Source of the DNA: Gammaproteobacteria bacterium
Lineage (GTDB): Bacteria; Pseudomonadota; Gammaproteobacteria; Pseudomonadales; Azotimanducaceae
Reading direction: 5' to 3'
Assembly (NCBI GenBank): GCA_028821405.1
Contig: JAPPGK010000107.1
Location: forward strand, 1 to 57,646
Length of the DNA stretch: 57,646 nucleotides
Every line of letters starts with the position of its first letter. Positions within the stretch are counted from its first letter, which is position 1. The notes under the pieces are model-generated. The model did no database searches. It saw only the letters and a program-made list of their open reading frames with translations, and was not told the DNA's origin. Below, one piece after another: positions 1-8,019 of this stretch. Both the position numbers and the translations under genes were made by a program.

Positions 1-112
1 GCGACGCTTGCGGCCACGCTGACGCGACGTTTGAGGGTTGACGGGACACTAGCTCCGTCCATTCATCGGGCGGGGTTGAGGACCGAAGCCTGAGAGCAGA
101 TTGGTCAACAGA

Positions 113-150
113 TGACTAAATTTAGTCATTGTACAGTGACTAAATTTAGA
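113..150. promoter_or_regulatory. Palindromic direct-repeat site upstream of the ATPase gene
   Basis: A perfect 16-bp palindrome, TGACTAAATTTAGTCA, lies at 113-128. The same half plus core, TGACTAAATTTAGA, recurs at 137-150, a 24-bp pitch or a little over two helical turns. The stretch is much more AT-rich than its surroundings and ends 35 bp before the ATPase start at 186. Two symmetrical sites on one helix face suggest a dimeric repressor or autoregulatory site. No regulator can be named. Bases 1-112 show nothing recognisable. Confidence 0.5.
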
Positions 151-185
151 TAACACTTGCCGCTTGTCCGGCACGCGGGCTCGGT

Positions 186-1577
186 ATGGACCCGAGATTC
201 CTCCCCCACAACAGCCACCGGGAGAATCCCGGGGGGTTCTCGACGAATGATCCGCAACTTAAGCATCTGGCGGGATGTCCGTTCAGGCACCGGTCCGCCT
301 TGCTCGACCGGTTGCCCAGACGAACGTCTGGCATTTTCACTTTGGGCGGTGGACGGCAGACCGGCAAGTCCACGTTGCTCAAACAGTGGATGGCTGAGTT
401 GCTTCAGGACGGGGTGTTGCCAATGGCGGTCTCCTACCTAACGGGCGAACTGATTGACGACCACCACAGCCTGATGAGGCACATCGAGGACCACTTGGCG
501 GCGGTGCCCCACGGCGAATTCAACTATCTCATCGTCGACGAGGTCACCTACATTCGGGGCTGGGACATGGCGGTGAAGTATGCGGCCGACGCCGGCATGC
601 TCGACTCGACAGCGCTAGTGGTGACGGGCTCGGATCTCTCCTTTCTTCAGGAGGCCCGGGTGCGGTTCCCGGGCCGGCGGGGCGATGCGGCGGTCAACGA
701 CTACCACCTCCGCCCGCTGTCGTTCAGAGAGTTTGTCGGACTGGAAGGCAAGGTCACCGCCGCCGCCGATCAGTTCGAAGAACCGTTCGACCTGTCAGAC
801 CAAGCGGTCGATCTCATCTTCGACGCTTTCGATCGCTACCTACTCCACGGTGGCTACCTGACGGCTATCAACGACATGGCGGCGCATGGTGCCATCCGCC
901 AAAGCACGCTCGCGACCTACTCCGACTGGATTCGTGGCGATGTCCTGAAGCGAGGCAAACAGGAGGCGTATCTGCGCGAAGTCCTGTCGGCAATCGTTAC
1001 GCGCTACACCAGCCAGGTTACGTGGAACGGCCTTGCGCAGGACCTGTCCATCGACCACCCCAAGACAATCGCGGACTACGTCGAGTTGCTCGAGCGCATG
1101 GACGCTGTTGCCATCGTTCCGGCACTGCGGGAGGACAAACTTGGTCCCGCGCCGAAGAGAGCCAGGAAGCTGACGTTCTGCGACCCGTTCATTCTGCACG
1201 CTGTGCGAGCCTGGCTCGCGCCGTCGACCGACCCATTTGAGAACCAGGTGCTCGCCGCATCGCAGGATCCCGTTTGGGCATCGCAGATCGTCGAGGCCTG
1301 TGTCGCGAACCACTTCAAGAGGTTCTTCCCGACCTACTACATCAAGGCGCAGGGGGAAGTGGACATCGCGTATGTCCGCGACGGTCGGTTCTGGCCGGTT
1401 GAGATCAAGTGGACCACCCAGCTACGCCCCAAGACGCTGAAGCAAATCGCGCGCTATACGAACGGTGTGATCTGGAGCAAGAGCCGCCACGTTGGCCAGA
1501 TTGAGGGGGTCGATGTACGGCCGTTGCCAATCGAACTGCTTCGCATCGGCCAAGAAACTCGTGCTGGCTACGGTTGA
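186..1577 (+). CDS. AAA ATPase with DUF4143 C-terminal domain
   Basis: The 463-residue protein has a Walker A motif GGGRQTGKST near residue 53, a Walker B YLIVDEVTYI near 113 and a sensor-1-like TGSDLSFL. The C-terminal half looks like DUF4143: after a winged-helix-like stretch it carries GEVDIAYVRDG followed by VEIKW, the D...ExK pattern of PD-(D/E)XK nuclease folds. Proteins of this AAA_14/DUF4143 type are common accessory genes of uncertain role, often proposed to act on DNA or in defence; here that is inference. The start is ATG without a clear ribosome site. It sits 35 bp after a palindromic AT-rich element, apparently as a single-gene unit, and is followed by the DUF2975 pair. Confidence 0.85.
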   Translation: MDPRFLPHNSHRENPGGFSTNDPQLKHLAGCPFRHRSALLDRLPRRTSGIFTLGGGRQTGKSTLLKQWMAELLQDGVLPMAVSYLTGELIDDHHSLMRHIEDHLAAVPHGEFNYLIVDEVTYIRGWDMAVKYAADAGMLDSTALVVTGSDLSFLQEARVRFPGRRGDAAVNDYHLRPLSFREFVGLEGKVTAAADQFEEPFDLSDQAVDLIFDAFDRYLLHGGYLTAINDMAAHGAIRQSTLATYSDWIRGDVLKRGKQEAYLREVLSAIVTRYTSQVTWNGLAQDLSIDHPKTIADYVELLERMDAVAIVPALREDKLGPAPKRARKLTFCDPFILHAVRAWLAPSTDPFENQVLAASQDPVWASQIVEACVANHFKRFFPTYYIKAQGEVDIAYVRDGRFWPVEIKWTTQLRPKTLKQIARYTNGVIWSKSRHVGQIEGVDVRPLPIELLRIGQETRAGYG

Positions 1578-1606
1578 ACTCTCCGGCCACCTATTGTAGT
1601 TGCAAA

Positions 1607-1624
1607 ACGATATCTAATTATCGT
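1607..1624. promoter_or_regulatory. Inverted repeat upstream of the DUF2975/XRE pair
   Basis: ACGATA at 1607-1612 and TATCGT at 1619-1624 form a perfect 6-bp inverted repeat around TCTAAT, in a short AT-rich island just before the DUF2975 gene. A candidate -35 (TTGCAA, 1600-1605) sits next to it. The location suits an operator for the small XRE regulator encoded downstream, but this is inferred from position only. Confidence 0.4.
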
Positions 1625-1658
1625 AAAACAATAACTCTAGGGGCAAGCAGGTGGGTCC

Positions 1659-2240
1659 ATGGAGAATCGCAGTCCACGTCTCAGACTAGCCAGACCGGGC
1701 CATACCGATCTCGACGATCCGCGCCTCGGCCGGGTCCGGAGCTTGAGCTTCTGCGTCCGCCTATTGATCTTGGCACTGGCGGGAACTTACGCGCTGTCCG
1801 TCGTCGCCGGCAACGGTTGGGTTCTTGAGGGCCCTAGCGGATTTCACGTGACGCTGATGGATTTCCAAATCCGAACGCAGGGTGAATTCGCTTGGCAGGA
1901 TCTCGCCCTTTTCGCCTTTTGGGTGCCCGTGCTGGGGATAGGGATCGCGTTTTTCTATCAGGTGGACCGCCTGTTGGCGGCCTATCAGGGCGGCGTGATC
2001 GTGGATGTCGGCAACGCCACGCGCATCAGCCGTATCGGGCTCTTCATCGTGGTGATCTGCGTGGTGCTTGTGGTTGAGGGTTTCCTTGAGGTCGCGCTGG
2101 CCGCCTCGTTGGGTACCCCGCCGAACGAGAGGATCACCCTCGAATGGCCCTGGCTAATCGCGGGTCTCGTCTTCAGGGCCATCGGATACGCCATGGGGAT
2201 CGCCTGCGAGATCGCCGAAGACGCTGAACTCACGGTCTGA
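1659..2240 (+). CDS. DUF2975 family membrane protein
   Basis: The 193-residue protein shows four hydrophobic segments, roughly residues 28-50, 80-100, 127-150 and 162-183. This matches the usual DUF2975 layout, including the conserved stretch between segments 2 and 3 (YQGGVIVDVGNATRISRIG). DUF2975 proteins are uncharacterised and normally paired with a short YozG-like helix-turn-helix protein. That gene follows here after 2 bp, so the two are surely co-transcribed. The likely role is a membrane partner or sensor for the regulator; that is inference from the conserved pairing. Confidence 0.85.
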   Translation: MENRSPRLRLARPGHTDLDDPRLGRVRSLSFCVRLLILALAGTYALSVVAGNGWVLEGPSGFHVTLMDFQIRTQGEFAWQDLALFAFWVPVLGIGIAFFYQVDRLLAAYQGGVIVDVGNATRISRIGLFIVVICVVLVVEGFLEVALAASLGTPPNERITLEWPWLIAGLVFRAIGYAMGIACEIAEDAELTV

Positions 2241-2242
2241 CG

Positions 2243-2488
2243 ATGGCGATCGTCGTCAACCTCGATGTCATGCTCGCGCGTCGCAAGATGCGCGCCAAGG
2301 AACTGGCCGCGGCGATCGGCATTACGGCGCAGAACCTATCCATACTGAAGACAGGCAAAGCCCGCGCGATCAGATTCTCGACCTTGGACGCCCTCTGCCG
2401 AATACTGGCGTGTCAGCCGGCCGATCTCATTGAGTATCGGGACGACGCGGGCACGGGCCAAACCACGAAACCTACCCGACCGTCCTGA
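2243..2488 (+). CDS. YozG-like XRE family transcriptional regulator
   Basis: An 81-residue protein that is almost entirely one Cro/C1-type helix-turn-helix. The core runs from about residue 8 to 66, with MRAKELAAAIGITAQNLSILKTG as helices 2-3 and STLDALCRILACQPADLIEY as the typical tail. The size and sequence match the small XRE regulators that accompany DUF2975 membrane proteins. It starts 2 bp after the DUF2975 stop. A plausible target is the inverted repeat at 1607-1624. The last 15 residues are polar and probably disordered. Confidence 0.88.
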   Translation: MAIVVNLDVMLARRKMRAKELAAAIGITAQNLSILKTGKARAIRFSTLDALCRILACQPADLIEYRDDAGTGQTTKPTRPS

Positions 2489-2552
2489 GTCAACGTCACG
2501 CGGCAACTGCTGCAACTGCTATAGTGCACTCCACATCGGCAGGTACTCGGGC

Positions 2553-2954
2553 ATGGGTCAGATCCTCGCTGAAGTCGAGTTGGAGAACACGGGTGATCGC
2601 ACGGCGTTCGAGGACGGTTTTCGGGCGGAGTCCGACATCCGGCGGACGTCCACGGATGGCATCGTGGACACGGGTGCGGTCACCCTGGTGCTGCCGCAGA
2701 ACATCGCCGAACGCCTGGGTCTACGTACTCGGCGAACCGTCGTTGCCACCTATGCGGACGAGCGCAAGGAGGAGAGGCCTGTGGCCGGGCCGGTGACGAT
2801 TCAGATCGGCGACCGGTTCATGAGCACGGATTGCATCGTTGGACCACCGTTCAGCGAGACCTTGATCGGTCAGGTCGTATTGGAATCGCTGGATCTGCTC
2901 GCCGACAGCCAAAACCAAACGCTGCTCCGCGAATGCCGGACTATCCTCTCCTGA
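2553..2954 (+). CDS. Retropepsin-like clan AA aspartic protease
   Basis: A 133-residue protein with the catalytic signature VDTGAVTLVLP near residue 38. The ATG at 2553 is preferred over an upstream in-frame start at 2430 because the extra 41 residues overlap the XRE gene and look non-coding, and the protein then begins directly with the first beta strand (MGQILAEVEL). The C-terminal GQVVLESLDLLAD matches the hydrophobic Gly end of small bacterial retropepsin-like proteases (AF_0612-type), which act as homodimers. Substrate and role are unknown. The region is accessory, with a gene stub just downstream. Confidence 0.72.
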   Translation: MGQILAEVELENTGDRTAFEDGFRAESDIRRTSTDGIVDTGAVTLVLPQNIAERLGLRTRRTVVATYADERKEERPVAGPVTIQIGDRFMSTDCIVGPPFSETLIGQVVLESLDLLADSQNQTLLRECRTILS

Positions 2955-2975
2955 ATCTGAAGTGACTGTCGGCGT

Positions 2976-3041
2976 GATCTCGGTACCGCACTCCGAGCAC
3001 TCGGATTCGCGCACAACCGAGAAAACGGGGATGTCGGTCAC
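2976..3041 (-). pseudogene. 5' stub of a small zinc-ribbon protein gene (DUF2293-like)
   Basis: Read from a GTG at 3041, preceded by the good ribosome site AAGGAAGAG, the sequence encodes VTDIPVFSVVRESECSECG followed by TEI. This resembles the N-terminus of small proteins beginning with a CxxC zinc knuckle (ECSECG), as in the DUF2293 type. The expected second cysteine pair and the body of the protein are missing. After about 22 residues the frame runs into unrelated sequence antisense to the protease gene. I read it as a gene truncated at its 3' side, possibly when the accessory patch to the left arrived. The family assignment is from memory and tentative. Confidence 0.35.
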
Positions 3042-3076
3042 GACTCTTCCTTCGTGCCGGGGCAACGGAAGACACT

Positions 3077-4036
3077 TCAACCCAGATTCCACTCCTGCTG
3101 TTCGCGCAACCGAACCATGAACGCCTCGGAATAGGCCTCCTCCGGCGTGTCGCGGACCATTTCGTCCAGCCGGTGTGCGTCGTCGCCTACCAGGATTCGC
3201 CAGCGCTCTTCCCGGACGCCGTCGAGGATGATCGATGCCGCCTGCTCGGCCGTCGTGCGGGCATTGTCGCGGAAGCCCCGGCCGATCTCGGCGATCATCC
3301 CGCGCAACGCCTCGTCGGTGACGGTTTCGTCGACCATGCCGAGCGCCGTGTAGCGTTTCCGCATCGCCTCGATGTCCTCGGGGGTGTAGTCGCCGCCGCG
3401 CATGATCCGCCCGGAGTTGATCGCGATGGAAGTACCGATATGACCCGGCATGACCACGGACACCTTGACGTGAGGTGCGTTGTTGGCGAAGTCGGTGACC
3501 AACGCTTCGGAGAACCCCTTGACGGCGAACTTCGCGGTGCTGTAGGCCGAGTGGGCGCTCTGGGGTCCGAGCGTCGCCCAGAAGCCGTTGACGCTGCTGG
3601 TGTTGATCATGTGCGCGTCCTCGCTGGCGACCAGCAGCGGCATGAACGCCCGGGCGCAGTTGTAGACGCCGAACCAGCAGATGTTGAAGGTGCGTTCCCA
3701 TTCGTCACGCGATTCCGCGTTCACGAAGCTGCCGCCGCCGCCGATCCCGGCGTTGTTGAACAAGAGATCGATGTGGTCGGTGTCGTGGGCGGACTTGACG
3801 GCATCGCGGAAGGCGTTGACGGCGTCTTCATCGGCGACGTCGCAGTGGTGGGTAGTGATAACGCGGCCCTGCGGTGCCTCCTGCTCGCAGAGACGCTTGG
3901 TCTCGGCCAGATTGTCGTCGAGGATGTCGCAGGTGGCGACGTCGCAGCCTTCTGCGATCAACTGCCTCGCTAACGCCCGTCCCATGCCGGTGCCGCCGCC
4001 GGTGATGACCGCCAGTTTGCCGCCGAAGTCTCTCAT
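3077..4036 (-). CDS. Short-chain dehydrogenase/reductase
   Basis: A 319-residue classical SDR. It has the cofactor motif TGGGTGMG (12-19), NNAG (94-97), a catalytic serine in NTSS (145-148) and YxxxK at Tyr165-Lys169. The long C-terminal part (after about 250) exceeds the usual 250-residue core and includes REEQQEWN at the end. It should be an NAD(P)-dependent oxidoreductase; the substrate is unknown. The ATG at 4036 follows GGGAAGAG. It is divergent from the amidase gene across a 49-bp gap. Confidence 0.85.
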   Translation of the reverse strand: MRDFGGKLAVITGGGTGMGRALARQLIAEGCDVATCDILDDNLAETKRLCEQEAPQGRVITTHHCDVADEDAVNAFRDAVKSAHDTDHIDLLFNNAGIGGGGSFVNAESRDEWERTFNICWFGVYNCARAFMPLLVASEDAHMINTSSVNGFWATLGPQSAHSAYSTAKFAVKGFSEALVTDFANNAPHVKVSVVMPGHIGTSIAINSGRIMRGGDYTPEDIEAMRKRYTALGMVDETVTDEALRGMIAEIGRGFRDNARTTAEQAASIILDGVREERWRILVGDDAHRLDEMVRDTPEEAYSEAFMVRLREQQEWNLG

Positions 4037-4085
4037 CGTCTCTTCCCGCTGTGTTTGATGGCCGGCGAAGTATAAGGTCTATGCC

Positions 4086-5501
4086 ATGGAGTCCGATCTG
4101 ACGGCGATGACGGCCAGCGAACTAGCGGCAGCTATCGCCGCAGGGGCGTGTTCCGCGCAAGAGGCTGCCTGGTCGTTCTTGGATCGCATCGACGCGGTCG
4201 ATCCCGCGCTCAACGCCATCCTGGAGGTCAATCCGGCGGCATCGGAGATCGCCCTCAGATGCGACGAGTCGATGGCCCGGGGCGACGACTGCGGTCCCCT
4301 CCATGGCGTTCCGGTCGTGTTGAAGGCCAACATCGACACCGGCGACGACATGGCGACGAGCGCCGGATCCCTGGCGTTGGCAGACCATCGGCCAATGCGC
4401 GACGCGCCGCTGGTCGCCCGGTTGCGCGCGGCCGGCGCGGTCGTGCTGGGCAAGGCGAACTTGAGCGAGTGGGCGAACTTTCGGTCGACCCGGTCGATCA
4501 GCGGTTGGAGCAGCTTGGGCGGTCAAACCCGGAATCCGTACTCGCTGGACCGAAGCCCGGCGGGTTCATCCAGCGGTTCCGCGGCGGCCGTGGCTGCCCG
4601 GCTGGTGCCACTTGCGGTCGGTACGGAGACCGATGGGTCCATCGTGTCGCCGGCGGGCGCTTGTGGAGTCGTCGGCATCAAACCCACGGTGGGCGCCATC
4701 GACCGCGAGGGCATCGTCCCGATCGCCGCGAGTACCGATACGGCGGGACCCTTCGCGAACAACGTTGCCGATGCCGCGCTGCTGCTCGACGCGATGGGCG
4801 GAACGTCGACCACGAACGCGGGCGAGTCGGGTCTGAAGGGTGTGCGGATCGGCGTCTTGCGCCACGGGGCGAAATCGCACGCCGGCGTCGCCGGAGCGCT
4901 TGGGGAGGCGGTCAGCGCCCTGTCGGGCCTCGGCGCCGACGTCGTGGACGGGCTGTTCCTCGACGTTCCCGATGCCTTCTACGACGCCGAGTACCAACTG
5001 CTGCTGCATGAGTTCAAGGACGGGCTCAACCGCTACCTGGCGAGTCACGACACGGGGTTTCGCGATCTCGCGAGCCTCATCGCCTACAACGAAGCCCACG
5101 CGGATGTGGTCATGCCGTTGTTCGGCCAGGAGCACTTCGAGGCCGCCCAGGCCACCGAGGGTCTCGACTGCCCCGCCTACCGGGCGGCGGTTGCCGACAG
5201 CGTTGACACGATGCGCCAGGCCATCGAGCGCATGTTTCGAACCCACGACCTTCGGGCGCTCATCGCGGCGACCAACGGGCCGGCGTGGAAGATCGGCGAG
5301 TCCGAACGGGGCCTCATCAGCAGTTCGACGATCGCGGCGGTGTCCGGCTATCCCAGCATCGCGGTGCCTTGGGCGTTGGTCGATGAGTTGCCGGTGGCCG
5401 TATCGTTCATTGGGCTTGCGCACGCGGAAACGGCCCTCGTGGGCATGGCAATGGCGTTCGAGGAAGCCCGGGGTGTGTTCCCCCCGTCTCCGTTCGGGTG
5501 A
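4086..5501 (+). CDS. Amidase signature family hydrolase
   Basis: A 471-residue amidase-signature enzyme. The catalytic triad is visible as Lys80 (PVVLKANIDT), cis-Ser161 in AGSSSGSAAA and nucleophile Ser185 in TETDGSIVSPA; the spacing between the serines matches the family. These enzymes hydrolyse carboxamides to acid and ammonia; the substrate cannot be told from sequence. It heads a plus-strand run with the formyl-THF hydrolase-like gene (89 bp downstream) and a crotonase, so a shared degradative pathway is plausible. A REP-like palindrome lies in the gap after it. Confidence 0.88.
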   Translation: MESDLTAMTASELAAAIAAGACSAQEAAWSFLDRIDAVDPALNAILEVNPAASEIALRCDESMARGDDCGPLHGVPVVLKANIDTGDDMATSAGSLALADHRPMRDAPLVARLRAAGAVVLGKANLSEWANFRSTRSISGWSSLGGQTRNPYSLDRSPAGSSSGSAAAVAARLVPLAVGTETDGSIVSPAGACGVVGIKPTVGAIDREGIVPIAASTDTAGPFANNVADAALLLDAMGGTSTTNAGESGLKGVRIGVLRHGAKSHAGVAGALGEAVSALSGLGADVVDGLFLDVPDAFYDAEYQLLLHEFKDGLNRYLASHDTGFRDLASLIAYNEAHADVVMPLFGQEHFEAAQATEGLDCPAYRAAVADSVDTMRQAIERMFRTHDLRALIAATNGPAWKIGESERGLISSSTIAAVSGYPSIAVPWALVDELPVAVSFIGLAHAETALVGMAMAFEEARGVFPPSPFG

Positions 5502-5517
5502 AACCGGTCACCGCGAC

Positions 5518-5540
5518 GGGCGATTGCAAGGGTCGCCCCT
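5518..5540 (+). repeat. REP-like palindrome, family 1
   Basis: GGGCGATT, loop GCAAG, then GGTCGCCC and CT. It lies between the amidase and the formyl-THF hydrolase-like gene. It shares the 8-bp arm, 5-nt loop, 8-bp arm plan with the copies at 14159, 17301 and 57320. Confidence 0.6.
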
Positions 5541-5590
5541 GGGGAGCCTGACAGGTACGCTAGAGGGCTGACACAGGAGGTGAGGGGACA

Positions 5591-6535
5591 ATGCGAATCA
5601 TCGTCAATGGGCAACAAGCCTTTGGCCGTTCGGTGCTCGACGCCTTGCTCGACCGCGGCGAGGAGGTGGTCGGCGTCTTTACCGCACCCGATTCGGGCGG
5701 TCGAGCCGATCCCTTGAAGGAGGGTGCGGTCGAACGGGGCATTCCGGTCTTCCAGCCGAAGTCGTTCCGCCGGGAGGCCGTGTGGGAACAGATTCGCGAA
5801 CTCGAGCCCGACCTCGGGGTGATGGCCTACGTCACCTTGTTCGTGCCGGAGGAAGCACTGAACATTCCCACCCACGGGACGATCCAGTACCACCCGTCGC
5901 TCCTGCCCTTGCACAAGGGCCCGAGTTCCATCAACTGGCCGATCATCTTCGGCGAAACCGAGACCGGGCTGTCGATCTTCTGGCCCGACAACGGGCTCGA
6001 CACCGGCCCGGTGCTGCTGCAGAAGGCGGTGGACATCGGCCCCGACGACACGCTCGGAAGCGTCTACTTCGATCATCTTTTCCCGCTCGGCGTGGACGCG
6101 ATGATCGAGGCCGTCAACCTAGTTCGAGCGGGCAGGGCGCCGAAGACGCCGCAGTGGGAATTGGCGGGTCGCGAGGCCGAGGTCGATCCCTCGGAACTCG
6201 GCACCTACGAGGGCTGGTGCCGAGCGGAGCAGGTCGAGATCGATTGGAGTGCGCCCGCGGCGACGGTCTACAACTTGATTCGCGGTTCGAATCCGCAACC
6301 CGGTGCATGGACGACCTACGAAGGAAGCCAGTTGCAGATCTTCGACTCCCGCAAGGTCGACGGGCCGACCCCGGGCGAACCGGGAACCGTCACGGCGTTA
6401 GGCGACGACGGGTTCGAGGTCGCCGCGGGGGATGGATCGATCAAGGTCATGCGGGTCAGGCCCGCGGGTCAGGGCAAGGTGCCCGCCGCCGAGTTCGCCG
6501 CTGCGGCGGGGCTCCGCCTCGGACACCGGTTTTAG
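5591..6535 (+). CDS. Stand-alone 10-formyltetrahydrofolate hydrolase-like protein
   Basis: The 314-residue protein matches, along its full length, the N-terminal hydrolase domain of 10-formyl-THF dehydrogenase (ALDH1L type, about 310 residues) better than methionyl-tRNA formyltransferase. Shared features are GxxxFG near the start, YHPSLLP with catalytic His101, INWPIIFGETETGLSIFW, GLDTG with catalytic Asp137, and IRGSNPQPGAWT in the C-terminal subdomain. The His-Asp spacing of 36 equals that of the mammalian enzyme. It likely removes a formyl group from a folate or related donor, or transfers it to an unknown amine; the choice is open. It has a very strong ribosome site (AGGAGG at about 5576) and is followed 18 bp later by a crotonase. 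Confidence 0.8.
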   Translation: MRIIVNGQQAFGRSVLDALLDRGEEVVGVFTAPDSGGRADPLKEGAVERGIPVFQPKSFRREAVWEQIRELEPDLGVMAYVTLFVPEEALNIPTHGTIQYHPSLLPLHKGPSSINWPIIFGETETGLSIFWPDNGLDTGPVLLQKAVDIGPDDTLGSVYFDHLFPLGVDAMIEAVNLVRAGRAPKTPQWELAGREAEVDPSELGTYEGWCRAEQVEIDWSAPAATVYNLIRGSNPQPGAWTTYEGSQLQIFDSRKVDGPTPGEPGTVTALGDDGFEVAAGDGSIKVMRVRPAGQGKVPAAEFAAAAGLRLGHRF

Positions 6536-6553
6536 GAGGCTCGAGGGGAATCC

Positions 6554-7462
6554 ATGAGTGATTTTGACAGCATCATCTACGAGGTCGAGGACGGTCGCGC
6601 TCGCATTACGCTGAACCGGCCCGAGAAGCTGAATGCCCTTTCGCTAAAGCTGCAATCGGAGCTCAACGAGGCGCTTTGGGAGGCGGACAACAACACCGAC
6701 GTGCACTGCGTGATCCTGCGCGGCGCTGGCCGGGCGTTCTCGGCGGGCTACGACCTGACCGGCGCCGACGGCAACATTCCCCTCTCCCGGGTCCAGTCGT
6801 CCGAGAACAGCTACCGGGGCGGGCGCAGCATCGACGACGACGCCTGGCAGTTGGAACGCTCCCAGCGCTATCGCATGGCGTTGTTCGACATGCACAAGCC
6901 GTCCATCGCCCAGGTGCACGGCTACTGCCTGGCCGGCGGTACCGACGTGGCGCTCCTCACCGATATGATCATCTGTGCGGACGACGCCCTGTTCGGCTTT
7001 CCCCCGGCCCGGGACCTGGGCGCGTTGCCGAACAACATGTGGCTCTACAACGTCGGCCCGCAATGGGCCAAGCGTCTCATGCTGACCGGCGACAGCATCA
7101 CCGGCGCGGAGGCGCAGCAGATCGGCCTGGTGTTGAAAGCCGTGCCGAAGGAGCATCTCGAGTACGAGGTGGAGCAACTCGCCGACCGCCTCTGCAAGAT
7201 CGACCCGGACCTGCTGTCCACCAACAAGCGCATCATCAACATGGGCCTCGAGCTCATGGGCGCCCGGACGCTGCAGCGCATGGCGGCCGAGAACGACGTC
7301 CGCGGGCACAACGCCCGGGCGGCTTTCGGCTTCCGCGAGTCGGTGGCGAAGATCGGCCTGCGCGAGACCCTGCGCAACCGCGACTCGAAATTCGGCGACG
7401 GGCGCGTGCGGGTCAACGGGCCGGAGTTCCGGGACGAAGAGGGTCGGCTCACAAACAGCTGA
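6554..7462 (+). CDS. Enoyl-CoA hydratase/isomerase family protein (atypical active site)
   Basis: A 302-residue crotonase-fold protein. The oxyanion-hole segments GAGRAFSAGYD (57-67) and HGYCLAGGTDVALLTD (122-137) are present, so acyl-CoA binding is expected. The two catalytic glutamates of true hydratases are not: the first position is Asp131 in GGTDVA, and the second region reads FPPARDLGALP with no Glu. It may therefore be an isomerase, a hydrolase or another crotonase reaction. The ATG follows AGGAGG at about 6535, 18 bp after the previous gene, so they are co-transcribed. Confidence 0.85.
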   Translation: MSDFDSIIYEVEDGRARITLNRPEKLNALSLKLQSELNEALWEADNNTDVHCVILRGAGRAFSAGYDLTGADGNIPLSRVQSSENSYRGGRSIDDDAWQLERSQRYRMALFDMHKPSIAQVHGYCLAGGTDVALLTDMIICADDALFGFPPARDLGALPNNMWLYNVGPQWAKRLMLTGDSITGAEAQQIGLVLKAVPKEHLEYEVEQLADRLCKIDPDLLSTNKRIINMGLELMGARTLQRMAAENDVRGHNARAAFGFRESVAKIGLRETLRNRDSKFGDGRVRVNGPEFRDEEGRLTNS

Positions 7463-7471
7463 GCAATAGTT

Positions 7472-7488
7472 GAAGCGCCGCCCGCTTC
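7472..7488 (+). terminator. Weak hairpin after the crotonase gene
   Basis: GAAGCG (7472-7477) and CGCTTC (7483-7488) form a short stem with a 5-nt loop just after the crotonase stop. A run of T residues appears only 33 bp later (7523-7529), too far for a classical intrinsic terminator. It may end the amidase-crotonase operon or only protect the 3' end. Confidence 0.3.
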
Positions 7489-7557
7489 CTTCCCGCATCG
7501 GTTCTCGGTATGGTTGCGCATCTTTTTTTGGCCGCACAGACGAATCGGAGACGACAG

Positions 7558-8019
7558 TTGGAAGAGAAAGGCGGGGGCATCCTACGATCCACCTTGTTTT
7601 GGCAGGGGTGGAGCTTCGCGGCGACCGTGGCGGCAGTATTCGCGTTCGCGGTCAACGTCGAATACCCGGTGGACGGCCACGCGCCGGACTACGTGGCCAT
7701 CGTGGGCGACAGCGCAGAGCCGCTGTGGGTCGTCAATGCCGATCTGGAGGACGGGGTGATCAACGTCCGCGCGGGTACGGCCACCACGCCCGGCGAAGAT
7801 CAGGTGTTCCGGCTTTGGGTGGCACGGCAGGATGACGCCCTACCGATTGGCGTCTTGCCGGTGAACCGTGCCCGGGAGACGTACTCTATGAACAGCACCG
7901 TGCGCGCGATCCTCGCCCACGGACAGACACTCGGTGTCTCCCGGGGTCCCGCTGCCGACCCGAACGGGGAACCGGCCGAGGTCTCGTTCGACTACCAGGC
8001 GACCCTCACCCGGCTATGA
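7558..8019 (+). CDS. RskA-type anti-sigma C-terminal domain protein, no zinc domain
   Basis: From a TTG at 7558 (GGAG 7 nt upstream) the gene encodes 153 residues; an ATG at 7510 would add 16. One membrane segment (about residues 15-31) is followed by an exported domain resembling the RskA C-terminal domain, with FRLWVARQDDALPIGVLP and a closing GPAADPNGEPAEV. The usual N-terminal cytoplasmic sigma-binding zinc domain is absent and no sigma gene is adjacent. It may be an orphan sensor domain or a degraded anti-sigma gene. Its stop overlaps that of the PhyH gene by 6 bp, tail to tail. Confidence 0.62.
   Translation: MEEKGGGILRSTLFWQGWSFAATVAAVFAFAVNVEYPVDGHAPDYVAIVGDSAEPLWVVNADLEDGVINVRAGTATTPGEDQVFRLWVARQDDALPIGVLPVNRARETYSMNSTVRAILAHGQTLGVSRGPAADPNGEPAEVSFDYQATLTRL

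Noticed and set aside
2721-3701. Long minus-strand frame across the protease gene and into the SDR gene
   Set aside because: It overlaps two well-supported genes and is low-complexity Arg/Gly-rich, typical of shadow frames in GC-rich DNA; only the short stretch near 2976-3041 resembles a real N-terminus.
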